Shown in pieces: positions 10,623 through 19,195 of a DNA stretch of 64,000 nucleotides. The stretch comes from Rhodovulum robiginosum (GTDB lineage: Bacteria; Pseudomonadota; Alphaproteobacteria; Rhodobacterales; Rhodobacteraceae). The first letter of the stretch is position 1. The number at the start of each line of letters is the position of its first letter. The notes beneath the pieces were generated by a model. That model saw nothing but the letters and a program-made list of their open reading frames with translations. It ran no database searches and was not told the origin of the DNA. Location: positions 62,001 through 126,000 of the forward strand of contig NZ_RWGU01000051.1 of assembly GCF_003944755.1 (NCBI RefSeq). The letters are read 5' to 3'. The translations under genes and the position numbers were made by a program.

Positions 10623-10758
10623 CCAAGCCTCCTGTCGATCGCCCCCCAGCGCCCGGTCAGGATAGAGCTGCGGGCTTAACGCCCGGTGTGCGGCAACGGG
10701 TTCACCGCGCGTTAAGCGGCCCGGCCTATTGCGGACCCACAGAACAGCCGGACCTCCC

Positions 10759-12039
10759 GTGAGCCCAGACCAGCGCCCTGCCATGCCCCTGCCAGACCCG
10801 GCCCCGCCCGGGCGCGACGTGCTGCTCGTCGATGACAGCCGGATGCAGCGTCGGATCTTGCGCGCGTCGCTGGAACGTTGGGGGTTTCGCGTGGCCGAGG
10901 CCGGCGAAGGCGAAGAGGCGCTGGAGATCTGCCGCAGCCGAAGCATCGACATCGTGATCAGCGACTGGATGATGCCCGGCATGTCGGGGCTTGAGTTCTG
11001 CCAGGCGTTCCGGCGGCTTCCGCGGGCGGGATACGGCTATTTCATCCTGCTGACCTCGAAATCGGAGACCGGCGAGGTGGTGCACGGCCTGGAGGGCGGC
11101 GCTGACGACTTCCTGACCAAGCCGGTCAATGCCAGCGAGTTGCGCGCGCGGCTGAGCGCGGGTGAGCGGATCCTCGGGATGGAGCGCGAGCTGACCGAGA
11201 AGAACCGCCTGCTCGGCGCTGCGTTTTCCGAGATCAGCACGCTTTACGACGCGCTCAACCGCGATCTTCAGCAGGCCCGCAAGCTGCAGCAATCGCTGGT
11301 GCCGGCGCCGGTGCAGCGGATCGCGGGCTCGCAGGTGTCGCTGATGCTGCGGCCCAGCGGGCATGTCGGCGGCGACCTTGTCGGGGCCTTTGCGGCCGGC
11401 GCGGGGCATCTTTGCCTGTTCTGCATCGACGTGTCGGGCCACGGTGTCACCTCGGCGCTGATGACCGCGCGGCTGGCCGGGCTGTTGTCGGAGGGGGCGC
11501 CGGAGCGCAACATCGCGCTTGTGCCCGACGGTCGCGGCGGCCACGGCCCCCGTCCGCCCGCCGCGGTGGCCGCGGCGCTGAACCAGCTCTTGCTGCAAGA
11601 GATCGAGAGCGACACTTACCTCACGCTTCTGCTGGCGGTGGTCGACCTGGGAAGCGGGGCGGTCGCCTTCGTGCAGGCCGGGCATCCGCACCCGGCCATC
11701 CACCGCGCCGATGGCCGGGTCGAGATGATCGGGGCGGGCGGCCTGCCGGTCGGCCTGATCGAGGGCGCGTCCTTCGAGGACGCGCAGGCGCAGCTTGCCC
11801 CGGGCGACCGGTTGCTGATCGTGTCGGACGGGGTGACCGAATGCGCCGATGCCAGCGGCCGGCAGCTTTCGGAGGACGGGCTGGCGCGGCTGATGGACCA
11901 GGCGGGCCGGTCTGGCGGGCCGGCCTATCTCGACACGATGCTGGAGGGGTTGCGCGACCACGCGGAGGGGGCAGACCTGTCCGATGACGTCTCGGCGGTG
12001 CTGTTCGAATATCGCGCTCGCGGTGACGGGGTCAATTGA
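10759..12039 (+). CDS. Response regulator with PP2C-type (RsbU/SpoIIE) serine phosphatase output
   Basis: The N-terminal receiver domain is complete: acidic pair in LLVDDS, phosphoacceptor Asp69 in VISDWMMPGMSG, Thr/Ser in LLTSKS and Lys in FLTKPVN. A helical linker (about 145-180) leads to a PP2C-like phosphatase with HVGGDLVGAF, FCIDVSGHGVTSALM and IVSDGVTECAD. Such proteins dephosphorylate anti-anti-sigma factors in partner-switching systems; RbaY in Rhodobacter capsulatus is a comparable design. Here it is divergent from an HPt gene. The start is uncertain: GTG at 10759 was taken, ATG at 10783 is possible, and neither has a good ribosome-binding site. No anti-sigma or antagonist gene is adjacent. 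Confidence 0.88.
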   Translation: MSPDQRPAMPLPDPAPPGRDVLLVDDSRMQRRILRASLERWGFRVAEAGEGEEALEICRSRSIDIVISDWMMPGMSGLEFCQAFRRLPRAGYGYFILLTSKSETGEVVHGLEGGADDFLTKPVNASELRARLSAGERILGMERELTEKNRLLGAAFSEISTLYDALNRDLQQARKLQQSLVPAPVQRIAGSQVSLMLRPSGHVGGDLVGAFAAGAGHLCLFCIDVSGHGVTSALMTARLAGLLSEGAPERNIALVPDGRGGHGPRPPAAVAAALNQLLLQEIESDTYLTLLLAVVDLGSGAVAFVQAGHPHPAIHRADGRVEMIGAGGLPVGLIEGASFEDAQAQLAPGDRLLIVSDGVTECADASGRQLSEDGLARLMDQAGRSGGPAYLDTMLEGLRDHAEGADLSDDVSAVLFEYRARGDGVN

Positions 12040-12082
12040 CCGGCTATGCGGGGTGCCGGCAGGGCGCGCGGGCCCCGAGCGG

Positions 12083-12130
12083 CCGGGGGCGCCGCCCCCG
12101 GACCCCCGGGATATTTCCGGCCAGAAGAAG
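12083..12130 (+). terminator. GC hairpin plus GGGATATTT-x-GCCAGAAGAAG element (copy 2)
   Basis: CCGGGGGC-GCC-GCCCCCGG (12083-12101) forms an 8-bp stem, followed by GGGATATTTCCGGCCAGAAG and a final AAG (to 12130). It lies 44 bases past the stop of the response regulator gene and has the same orientation. The core repeats at 7633-7656 downstream of argG. The T-run is short, so termination strength is uncertain. Confidence 0.55.
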
Positions 12131-12189
12131 CAAGAGCGGCGCGCGTGCCGGGATGCGGGGGCGGCGCGCCGACGACCGGAAAACCGACC

Positions 12190-12630
12190 CTAGCCGCGCA
12201 GCAGGCGCGAGACGAAATGCCGGTCGCCCGCGTTGCCCAGCCGCGCCGCGGCCTCGTCCGCGGGCATCCACAGCGCGGTATGGCCCGGCTCGCTGGGCGG
12301 GCCGTAGCGGCGAACGGGCTGGCCCAGGTAGATATGACAGAGCTTTTCGGCCCAAAGGTCGTATTCGGGCATGTAGGTGAAGCGGCGAAACGCGCCGAGG
12401 CGGCGCGCAACGCGGATGCGCCAGCCGGTTTCCTCGAACACCTCGCGGTGCAGCGCGGTGAGCGGCGATTCGCCCGGGTCGATCCCGCCGCCGGGCAACT
12501 GGTACTCGGGCACCGGCCGGGCCTGGTGGGTCAGCAGCAGCGACGCCCCCCGCGCCAGTACCGCGTAAGCCCCGGGGCGCAGGCGGTAGCGCACGCCCGG
12601 CTTTACCGGCTCGCCGAATCTGCGGATCAT
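12190..12630 (-). CDS. Nudix hydrolase
   Basis: A 146-residue Nudix-fold protein. The Nudix box is complete in GGGIDPGESPLTALHREVFE plus ETGW, matching G-x5-E-x7-REUxEE-x-GU, so it should hydrolyse a nucleoside-diphosphate-linked compound with a divalent metal. Nothing in the sequence fixes the substrate. The ATG at 12630 (MIRRFGEP) was chosen over in-frame starts far upstream because AGAGG precedes it and the longer forms would run into hslO's promoter. It is divergent from hslO. Confidence 0.88.
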   Translation of the reverse strand: MIRRFGEPVKPGVRYRLRPGAYAVLARGASLLLTHQARPVPEYQLPGGGIDPGESPLTALHREVFEETGWRIRVARRLGAFRRFTYMPEYDLWAEKLCHIYLGQPVRRYGPPSEPGHTALWMPADEAAARLGNAGDRHFVSRLLRG

Positions 12631-12706
12631 CGGTTGCCTCTTTGTGCTCTGGTTGCCGGCTCTATATAAGCCGGGTATGCCAAGCGCTACGGCACAAGGA
12701 AACCCC

Positions 12707-13711
12707 ATGTCACTCGGATCGCAGATCGCTTGGGACGATACCGTCCTGCCCTTCCAGCTTGACCGCAGCGATATTCGCGGCCGTGTCGCGCGGCTGGACG
12801 GGGTCCTCGACACCGTGCTGGCGCAGCACGCCTACCCGCGCGAGATCGAGGCGCTGGTGGCCGAGGCCGCGCTCTTGACCGCGCTGATCGGCCAGGCCAT
12901 CAAGCTGCGCTGGAAGCTGAGCCTCCAGGTGCGCGGCGACGGGCCCGCGCGGCTGATCGCCACCGATTACTACGCGCCGACCGAAGACGGCGCGCCGGCC
13001 TGGATCCGCGCCTATGCGAGTTTCGACAAGGACCGGCTGGAGCCGGGCGCCGATCCGTTTTCGCAGATCGGCAAGGGCTATTTCGCGGTGCTGATCGACC
13101 AGGGCAGGGACATGCAGCCCTACAAGGGGATCACGCCGCTGGCCGGCGGGTCGCTTTCGGCCTGCGCCGAGACCTATTTCGCACAGTCCGAACAATTGCC
13201 CACGCGCTTTGCGCTGAGTTTCGGCAGGGCGATCCTGCCGGGCCAGGGCGAGCGCTGGCGGGCCGGGGGCGTGATGCTGCAACTCATGCCCGAGGCCTCG
13301 CCCGCCGGCGCGAGCGATGGCGGGTCGGGCGAAGAGGGTCTGCTGGCGGCCTCAGACATTCTGGACGGCGACGAGGAAGAGAACTGGAGCCGGGCCAACC
13401 TGCTGCTCGACACGGTCGAGGACATGGAGCTGGTGGGCCCGCGGGTTCAGCCGACAGACCTGTTGGTGCGGCTGTTCCACGAAGAGCGGCCGCGGGTATT
13501 CGACCCGCAGCCGGTGACCTTCGGCTGTACCTGTTCCGAGGCGCGGGTGCGCCAGAGTCTGTCGATCTACTCGGCCAAGGACATCGCCTACATGACCACG
13601 GACGAGGGGATCGTCACCGCGGACTGCCAGTTTTGCGGCGCGCATTACGAGCTCGACCCGGCGACGCTGGGCTTCGAGGCCGGGAAAGACCCCGATGACG
13701 ATGGGGCATGA
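12707..13711 (+). CDS. hslO: Redox-regulated chaperone Hsp33
   Basis: Hsp33 is a cytoplasmic holdase that becomes active when its zinc-bound cysteines are oxidised. The 334-residue protein has the N-terminal substrate-binding domain and the C-terminal redox switch: a CxC (FGCTCSEAR) and a CxxC (ADCQFCGAHY). An insert of acidic residues (about 195-225) precedes the linker. The ATG at 12707 has AAGGAAA seven bases upstream. A possible promoter (TTTG, 16 bases, TCTATAT at 12641-12667) is close to, but does not exactly fit, the heat-shock pattern found at dnaK. The 3' end overlaps the CoA pyrophosphatase gene by 17 bases. Confidence 0.95.
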   Translation: MSLGSQIAWDDTVLPFQLDRSDIRGRVARLDGVLDTVLAQHAYPREIEALVAEAALLTALIGQAIKLRWKLSLQVRGDGPARLIATDYYAPTEDGAPAWIRAYASFDKDRLEPGADPFSQIGKGYFAVLIDQGRDMQPYKGITPLAGGSLSACAETYFAQSEQLPTRFALSFGRAILPGQGERWRAGGVMLQLMPEASPAGASDGGSGEEGLLAASDILDGDEEENWSRANLLLDTVEDMELVGPRVQPTDLLVRLFHEERPRVFDPQPVTFGCTCSEARVRQSLSIYSAKDIAYMTTDEGIVTADCQFCGAHYELDPATLGFEAGKDPDDDGA

Positions 13712-14303
13712 CCCGGCGGTCGCCGCATTGCGCGCGGCGCTGGCCCGGTCGGGCGGCGCCACCTCGGACCATGACCTGAACCCCGATTTCACGCCACCCG
13801 CCGGCCGGGTGCTGCGCCCCGCGGCGGTGCTGGTGGCGGTGCGGCCGGGGCCGGACGGGGCGCGGGTTATCCTGACCAAGCGATCCTCGCGGCTCAAGCA
13901 CCACCCGGGCCAGATCGCCTTTCCCGGCGGCAAGCAGGACGAGGGCGACGCCGGCGCGGTCGATGCCGCGCTGCGCGAGGCGGAGGAAGAGATCGGCCTG
14001 CCCCGCGCGGCGGTCGAGGTGCTGGGCACGCTGCCCGCGCATGAAACGGTGACCGGGTTCACCGTGACACCCGTCCTGGGCTATGTCAGAGCCGATTTCC
14101 GGTCGGTGCCGGAGCCCGGCGAGGTGGAGGAGGTGTTCGAGGTGCCCTTGGAGCACGTGACCGATCCGGCCTGTTTCACGGTCGAGCGGCGGCGCTGGCG
14201 CGGCAGCTGGCGGCGATACTACACAGTGCCGTATGGGCCCTATTACATCTGGGGGGCGACGGCGCGCATCCTGCGTGCGCTGGCCGACCGGGTGGCGCCG
14301 TGA
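13695..14303 (+). CDS. CoA pyrophosphatase-type Nudix hydrolase
   Basis: A 202-residue Nudix protein of the NudL/YeaB type. The family motif upstream of the box is clear (LTKRSSRLKHHPGQIAFPGG), followed by LREAEEEIGL. As in other members, the Glu at the first box position is replaced by Asp. The family splits coenzyme A and its derivatives to phosphopantetheine and ADP. It starts inside hslO and overlaps the CCA-adding enzyme gene by GTGA, so hslO, this gene and cca are probably one transcript. A second ATG lies 6 bases downstream. Confidence 0.9.
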   Translation: MTMGHDPAVAALRAALARSGGATSDHDLNPDFTPPAGRVLRPAAVLVAVRPGPDGARVILTKRSSRLKHHPGQIAFPGGKQDEGDAGAVDAALREAEEEIGLPRAAVEVLGTLPAHETVTGFTVTPVLGYVRADFRSVPEPGEVEEVFEVPLEHVTDPACFTVERRRWRGSWRRYYTVPYGPYYIWGATARILRALADRVAP

Positions 14304-15451
14304 GCCGGATATCGGGCGACTGGATTGCGGCGGGCCATACCCAGGCCGTGTGCGCGATGCTGACCGGGGCGGGTCACCAGGCGCTGTTCGTGGGCGGCTG
14401 CGTGCGCAACGCGCTGTTGGGCGTGCCGGTGACGGATATCGACATCGCCACCGATGCGCGGCCCGAACGGGTGATGGAACTGGCCGGGGCGGCGGGGCTG
14501 AAGTCGGTGCCCACCGGCATCGACCATGGCACCGTGACCGTGGTGGCCGAGCACCTGCCCCACGAGGTCACGACGTTTCGCCGCGATGTAGAGACATTTG
14601 GCCGGCACGCGGTGGTGGCCTATGCGGACACGGCCGAGGAAGACGCGCACAGGCGCGATTTCACGATGAACGCGCTTTACGCGACGCCCGAGGGCGTGCT
14701 GGTCGATCCGCTGGGCGGCCTGCCCGACCTGCACGCGCGGCGGGTGCGGTTCATCGACGATGCCGAGGCGCGCATCCGCGAGGATTACTTGCGCATCCTG
14801 CGGTTTTTCCGGTTCCACGCCTGGTACGGCGATGCCGAGGCCGGGCTCGACGCAGACGGGCTGGCCGCCTGCGCCGCGCATTCGGCCGGGCTAGAGACGC
14901 TTTCGCGCGAACGGGTCGGCGCCGAGCTGAAGAAGCTGCTTGGCGCGCCCGACCCGTCGCAAAGCGTGGCCGCGATGGGGCAGTCCGGCGTTCTGGCCCA
15001 TGCCCTGGCCGGCGCCGAGGCGCGGCTGGTGCCGGTTCTGGTCCATCTCGAGGCCGGCTGGGGCGCGGCGCCCGACCCGATCCGCCGGCTGGCGGCGCTG
15101 GGTGGCGAGGACGTCGCCGAGCGACTGCGCCTCAGCAAGGCCGAGGCGCGGCACCTGGATCGGATCAAACGGGGGCTTGCCGGCGGCGAGGGCCCCGCCG
15201 CGCTGGGCTATCGGTATGGCGAGACCGCGGCGCGCGACGCGGTGCTGTTACGCGCCGCAGCGCTTTCGGCGCCCATAGCGGACGGCGCGAAGGACGACAT
15301 CGCCAGGGGGGCGGCCGCGCGCTTTCCCGTGTGTGCCGCCGATCTGATGCCCGCGCTGGAGGGTCCCGCCCTTGGCGCCAGGCTGAAAGAACTGGAATCG
15401 CGCTGGATCGCCTCGGGTTTCACCCTCACCAAGGCCGAGCTTCTGGCCTAG
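14300..15451 (+). CDS. cca: CCA tRNA nucleotidyltransferase
   Basis: The enzyme adds or repairs the 3' CCA end of tRNAs. The nucleotidyltransferase head shows VGGCVRNALLG and DIDIATDARPE, with the metal-binding Asp pair, and the neck has RRDFTMNALYA and the RILRFFRFHAWYG segment. It has 383 residues and no obvious HD domain, matching the shorter alphaproteobacterial class. A poly(A) polymerase role is the main alternative, since both belong to one family. The start is the GTG at 14300, which overlaps the preceding stop. Confidence 0.93.
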   Translation: MSRISGDWIAAGHTQAVCAMLTGAGHQALFVGGCVRNALLGVPVTDIDIATDARPERVMELAGAAGLKSVPTGIDHGTVTVVAEHLPHEVTTFRRDVETFGRHAVVAYADTAEEDAHRRDFTMNALYATPEGVLVDPLGGLPDLHARRVRFIDDAEARIREDYLRILRFFRFHAWYGDAEAGLDADGLAACAAHSAGLETLSRERVGAELKKLLGAPDPSQSVAAMGQSGVLAHALAGAEARLVPVLVHLEAGWGAAPDPIRRLAALGGEDVAERLRLSKAEARHLDRIKRGLAGGEGPAALGYRYGETAARDAVLLRAAALSAPIADGAKDDIARGAAARFPVCAADLMPALEGPALGARLKELESRWIASGFTLTKAELLA

Positions 15452-15527
15452 CCGCGGCGGCGGCACGGTTTCCCAACACGCCGAATAGGGCTATATCCCC
15501 CGCCAGAGACAGCGCGCAGGCCCGCCC

Positions 15528-17369
15528 ATGTTCCGATTCTTCGAAGGCCTCGTCGATCCCTATACGCCGTATCCGGAGACCGACACGCCGCCCCAGCGGC
15601 TCTGGCCGTTCCTGATGAGCTATGCCCGCCCGTTCCGGCGGGTTTTCGTGCTGACCGCGCTTGTCGCGGTTCTGGTGGCCGCGGTCGAGATCGGGCTGAT
15701 CTACTACATGGGCCGGGTTGTGGACCTGTTGTCGAGCACGGGCCCGGAGGACGTCTGGTCGCGCCACGGGACCGAGCTGATCGGGATTGCGCTGTTCATC
15801 CTGATCCTGCGGCCGGCGCTGCAATGGCTGGACGTGGCCTTGCTGAACAACGCCATCATGCCGAATTTCGGCACGCTGATCCGCTGGCGGTCGCACGCGC
15901 AGGTGCTGCGCCAGTCGGTCGGCTGGTTCGAGAACGATTTCGCCGGCCGCATCGCCAACCGCATCATGCAGACGCCCCCGGCGGCGGGCGAGGCGATCTT
16001 CCAGGTCTTCGACGCGATCACTTTTGCCATGGCCTACGCGGTGGGCGCGGTGATCCTGTTGACCGAGGCCGACGCGCGGCTGGCGTTGCCGCTGCTGATC
16101 TGGCTTTTGCTTTACGGGCTGCTGGTGCGCTGGACGATGAAGCGGGTCGGCCCCGCGTCAAAGGCCGCGTCGGACGCGCGCAGCGAGGTGACCGGGCGGG
16201 TGGTGGACGCCTATACCAACATCCATTCGGTCAAGCTGTTCGCGCATCACGACCGGGAGCTCGACTATGCGAAAGAGGCGATCGAACGGGCACGGCAGAC
16301 CTTTGCCGTCGAGATGCGCATCTTTACCAAGATGGACGTGGCGCTGACGGCGCTGAACGGGTTTCTGATCGTCGCGGTCGTCGGCTGGGCCGTGGCGCTG
16401 TGGATGCAGGGCGGCGCCAGCGTGGGCGTGGTCGCGGCGGCCACGGCGCTGACGCTGAGGCTGAACGCCATGACCGGCTGGATCATGTGGGCGATGTCGA
16501 GCTTTTTCCGCTCGCTCGGGGTCGTGTCGGAGGGGATGGAGACCATCGCCCAGCCGATCTCGCTGGTCGACCGTCCCGGCGCCGTGCCGCTGGAACTGAC
16601 CGAGGCGAAGATCGAATTGCAGGGCCTGTCGCACCATTACGGGCGCGGCAGCGGCGGTCTGGACGGCATCGACCTGACCATCGCCCCCGGCGAGAAGGTC
16701 GGGCTGGTGGGCCGCTCGGGGGCCGGGAAATCGACCCTCGTCAAGCTTTTGCTGCGGTTTTACGACGCCGAGGGCGGGCGGATCCTCATCGACGGGCAGG
16801 ACATCACGGGCGTGACCCAGGAAAGCCTGCGCCGCCACATCGCCATGGTCAGCCAGGAGGCCAGCCTCTTGCACCGCTCGGTGCGCGAAAACATCCTGTA
16901 CGCCCGGCCCGAGGCCGGCGAGGGCGCCATGGTCGAGGCGGCAAAACGCGCCGAGGCGCACGAGTTCATCCTCGATCTGCAAGACCCCGAGGGGCGGCAG
17001 GGCTATGACGCGCAGGTGGGCGAACGGGGGGTCAAGCTGTCGGGCGGGCAGCGCCAGCGGGTCGCGCTGGCCCGCGCCATCCTGAAGGATGCGCCGATCC
17101 TGGTGCTGGACGAGGCGACCTCGGCGCTCGATTCCGAGGTCGAGGCGACCATCCAGGAAACGCTTTACGGCGTCATGGAGGGCAAGACCGTGATCGCCAT
17201 CGCGCACCGGCTGTCGACCATCGCCCATATGGACCGGATCGTGGTGCTGGACGCCGGACGCATCGTGGAAGAGGGCACCCACGGGGCGCTTTTGGCCAGC
17301 AACGGGCTCTATGCACGGTTCTGGGCGCGGCAATCGGGCGGGTTCATCGGCACCGAGGCCGCGGAATGA
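15528..17369 (+). CDS. ABC exporter half-transporter A (fused membrane and ATPase domains)
   Basis: A 613-residue MsbA-type half-transporter. Residues about 30-330 carry six membrane segments, including VLTALVAVLVAAVEIGLIYY. The ATPase has Walker A GRSGAGKST (about 395-403), signature LSGGQRQ, Walker B ILVLDEAT and the H-loop IAHRLST, all intact. ATGA joins it to a second, related half-transporter, which suggests a heterodimer. No substrate can be inferred. The first cytoplasmic stretch (TPPQRLWPF) is repeated in the partner, pointing to gene duplication. Confidence 0.92.
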   Translation: MFRFFEGLVDPYTPYPETDTPPQRLWPFLMSYARPFRRVFVLTALVAVLVAAVEIGLIYYMGRVVDLLSSTGPEDVWSRHGTELIGIALFILILRPALQWLDVALLNNAIMPNFGTLIRWRSHAQVLRQSVGWFENDFAGRIANRIMQTPPAAGEAIFQVFDAITFAMAYAVGAVILLTEADARLALPLLIWLLLYGLLVRWTMKRVGPASKAASDARSEVTGRVVDAYTNIHSVKLFAHHDRELDYAKEAIERARQTFAVEMRIFTKMDVALTALNGFLIVAVVGWAVALWMQGGASVGVVAAATALTLRLNAMTGWIMWAMSSFFRSLGVVSEGMETIAQPISLVDRPGAVPLELTEAKIELQGLSHHYGRGSGGLDGIDLTIAPGEKVGLVGRSGAGKSTLVKLLLRFYDAEGGRILIDGQDITGVTQESLRRHIAMVSQEASLLHRSVRENILYARPEAGEGAMVEAAKRAEAHEFILDLQDPEGRQGYDAQVGERGVKLSGGQRQRVALARAILKDAPILVLDEATSALDSEVEATIQETLYGVMEGKTVIAIAHRLSTIAHMDRIVVLDAGRIVEEGTHGALLASNGLYARFWARQSGGFIGTEAAE

Positions 17370-19195
17370 AGCTGACCGCGCTGATCGACCCGTTCCTGCC
17401 CGCCACCGGGGCGCCGCCGCAAAGGCTCTGGCCCTTCACGCGCTGGGCGCTCAAGGGCGCGTGGCGGGCGATCGCGCTGACGCTGGTCATCACCACGCTG
17501 GCCGGGGTCACCGAGATGATGACCGCGCGCTTTACCGGCTGGGTGATCGACAGCACGGAGGTGGCGGCAGAAGGCTTCTGGACCGGCTACTGGCCGATCA
17601 TCTTAGGCGGGATGGCCTTTTTCCTGCTTCTGCGCCCGGTGATCTTTGCCGCCGATTCGGGGGTGACCGCGATCATTCTGGGCCCGCACCTCTTCCCGAT
17701 GATCCTGAACCGCCTGAACGGGCACGTTCTGGGCCATTCGATGCGCTATTTCGAAAATGATTTCGCCGGGCGGATCAGCCAGAAGTCGATGCAGACGGCG
17801 CGGGGCCTGACCGATGTCGTGATCGAGGTCTCAGACGTGGTGGTCTATGCGCTGGCCATGTTCATCAGCGCGCTGGTGCTGATGGCCGCGGTCGACGCGC
17901 GGCTGCTGCTGGTCTTCGTTCTTTGGGGCAGTCTTTATGCGGTGGCGCTGTGGTGGTTCATCCCGCGGGTGCAGGCCCGCGCGGCCGCGCGGGCGGGCGC
18001 GCGCACGGTGGTGACGGGTCAGATCGTCGATACCCTGTCGAACATCGCCACGGTCAAGCTGTTTGCCCACGATGCGCGAGAGGACAACGCGACCCGCGAC
18101 GCGCTGGAACGGTTCCGCGTGAAGGCGCTGGAATTCGGCATCGTCTCGGCCCTGTTCCGCTTTGTGCTGACGGCGCTGGGCGGGCTCTTGCCGCTGTTTT
18201 CGATCCTGGGGTGCTTTTACCTCTGGACCCTCGGCCAGGCCACCGGGGGCGACATCGCGATGACGGCCATGGTGGCGACGCGCCTGGGCCAGATCACCCA
18301 GCGGCTGGGCCGCACCGCGATCGCGATCTTCACCAATATCGGCGAGATCGAGGACGGCGTGGAAACGCTGGCCGTGCCGCACGAGCTGACCGACCGGCCC
18401 GGGGCGACGGCCAGGGCCGACGGCCCCGGCGCGGTGCGGTTCGAGAACGTGTCGTTCAGCTATGGCGGCGGGCCGCAGGCGCTGGACGGGTTCGATCTGG
18501 CCGTGGCGCCGGGCGAAAAGGTGGCGCTGGTGGGCGCGTCGGGGGCGGGCAAATCGACGGCGATGTCGCTGCTGCTCAGGCTCTATGACGTGGAAGCGGG
18601 GCGTATTCTGGTCGACGGCGTCGATATCCGCGACATGACGCAAACCGCCCTGCGCGCCAATATCGCCGTGGTTCGCCAGGAGACGGCGATGTTCAACCGC
18701 TCGGCGCGCGACAACATCCTTTACGGCCGGCCCGAGGCCGGCGAGGACGAGATGGTTGCCGCGGCCCGGCGCGCGGAGGCGCATGATTTCATCCTGACGC
18801 TGCGCGATCACAAGGGGCGCGAGGGCTATCAGGCATATCTGGGCGAGCGCGGGGTCAAGCTGTCGGGCGGGCAGCGCCAGCGCATCGCGCTGGCCCGCGC
18901 CTTTCTGAAGGACGCCCCGATCCTGGTGCTGGACGAGGCGACATCGGCGCTCGATTCCGAGGTCGAGGCGGCGATTCAGACCGCGCTGCATCGGGTGATG
19001 GAGGGCAAGACGGTGCTGGCCATCGCCCACCGCCTGTCGACCATCGCGGAGATGGACCGGATCGTGGTGTTGGACGCGGGCCGCATCGTTGAGATGGGCA
19101 GCCACGACGCGCTTTTGGCGCAACAGGGTCTTTATGCGCGCTACTGGGCGCGGCAATCGGGCAAGTTCATCCAGTTCGGGGACGCGGCCGAATGA
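17366..19195 (+). CDS. ABC exporter half-transporter B (fused membrane and ATPase domains)
   Basis: The 609-residue partner of the preceding gene, with the same layout: a PPQRLWPF lead-in, six membrane segments, Walker A GASGAGKST, LSGGQRQRIALARA, Walker B ILVLDEATSALDSE and H-loop IAHRLST. Both halves keep the catalytic Glu after Walker B, so neither site looks degenerate, unlike many heterodimeric exporters. It starts in the preceding stop (ATGA) and ends in the ATGA of the RNA methyltransferase gene. Confidence 0.92.
   Translation: MKLTALIDPFLPATGAPPQRLWPFTRWALKGAWRAIALTLVITTLAGVTEMMTARFTGWVIDSTEVAAEGFWTGYWPIILGGMAFFLLLRPVIFAADSGVTAIILGPHLFPMILNRLNGHVLGHSMRYFENDFAGRISQKSMQTARGLTDVVIEVSDVVVYALAMFISALVLMAAVDARLLLVFVLWGSLYAVALWWFIPRVQARAAARAGARTVVTGQIVDTLSNIATVKLFAHDAREDNATRDALERFRVKALEFGIVSALFRFVLTALGGLLPLFSILGCFYLWTLGQATGGDIAMTAMVATRLGQITQRLGRTAIAIFTNIGEIEDGVETLAVPHELTDRPGATARADGPGAVRFENVSFSYGGGPQALDGFDLAVAPGEKVALVGASGAGKSTAMSLLLRLYDVEAGRILVDGVDIRDMTQTALRANIAVVRQETAMFNRSARDNILYGRPEAGEDEMVAAARRAEAHDFILTLRDHKGREGYQAYLGERGVKLSGGQRQRIALARAFLKDAPILVLDEATSALDSEVEAAIQTALHRVMEGKTVLAIAHRLSTIAEMDRIVVLDAGRIVEMGSHDALLAQQGLYARYWARQSGKFIQFGDAAE

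Noticed and set aside
15528-19195. One degenerate nucleotide site in the ABC exporter pair
   Set aside because: Both subunits keep Walker A, signature, Walker B with its Glu and the H-loop.
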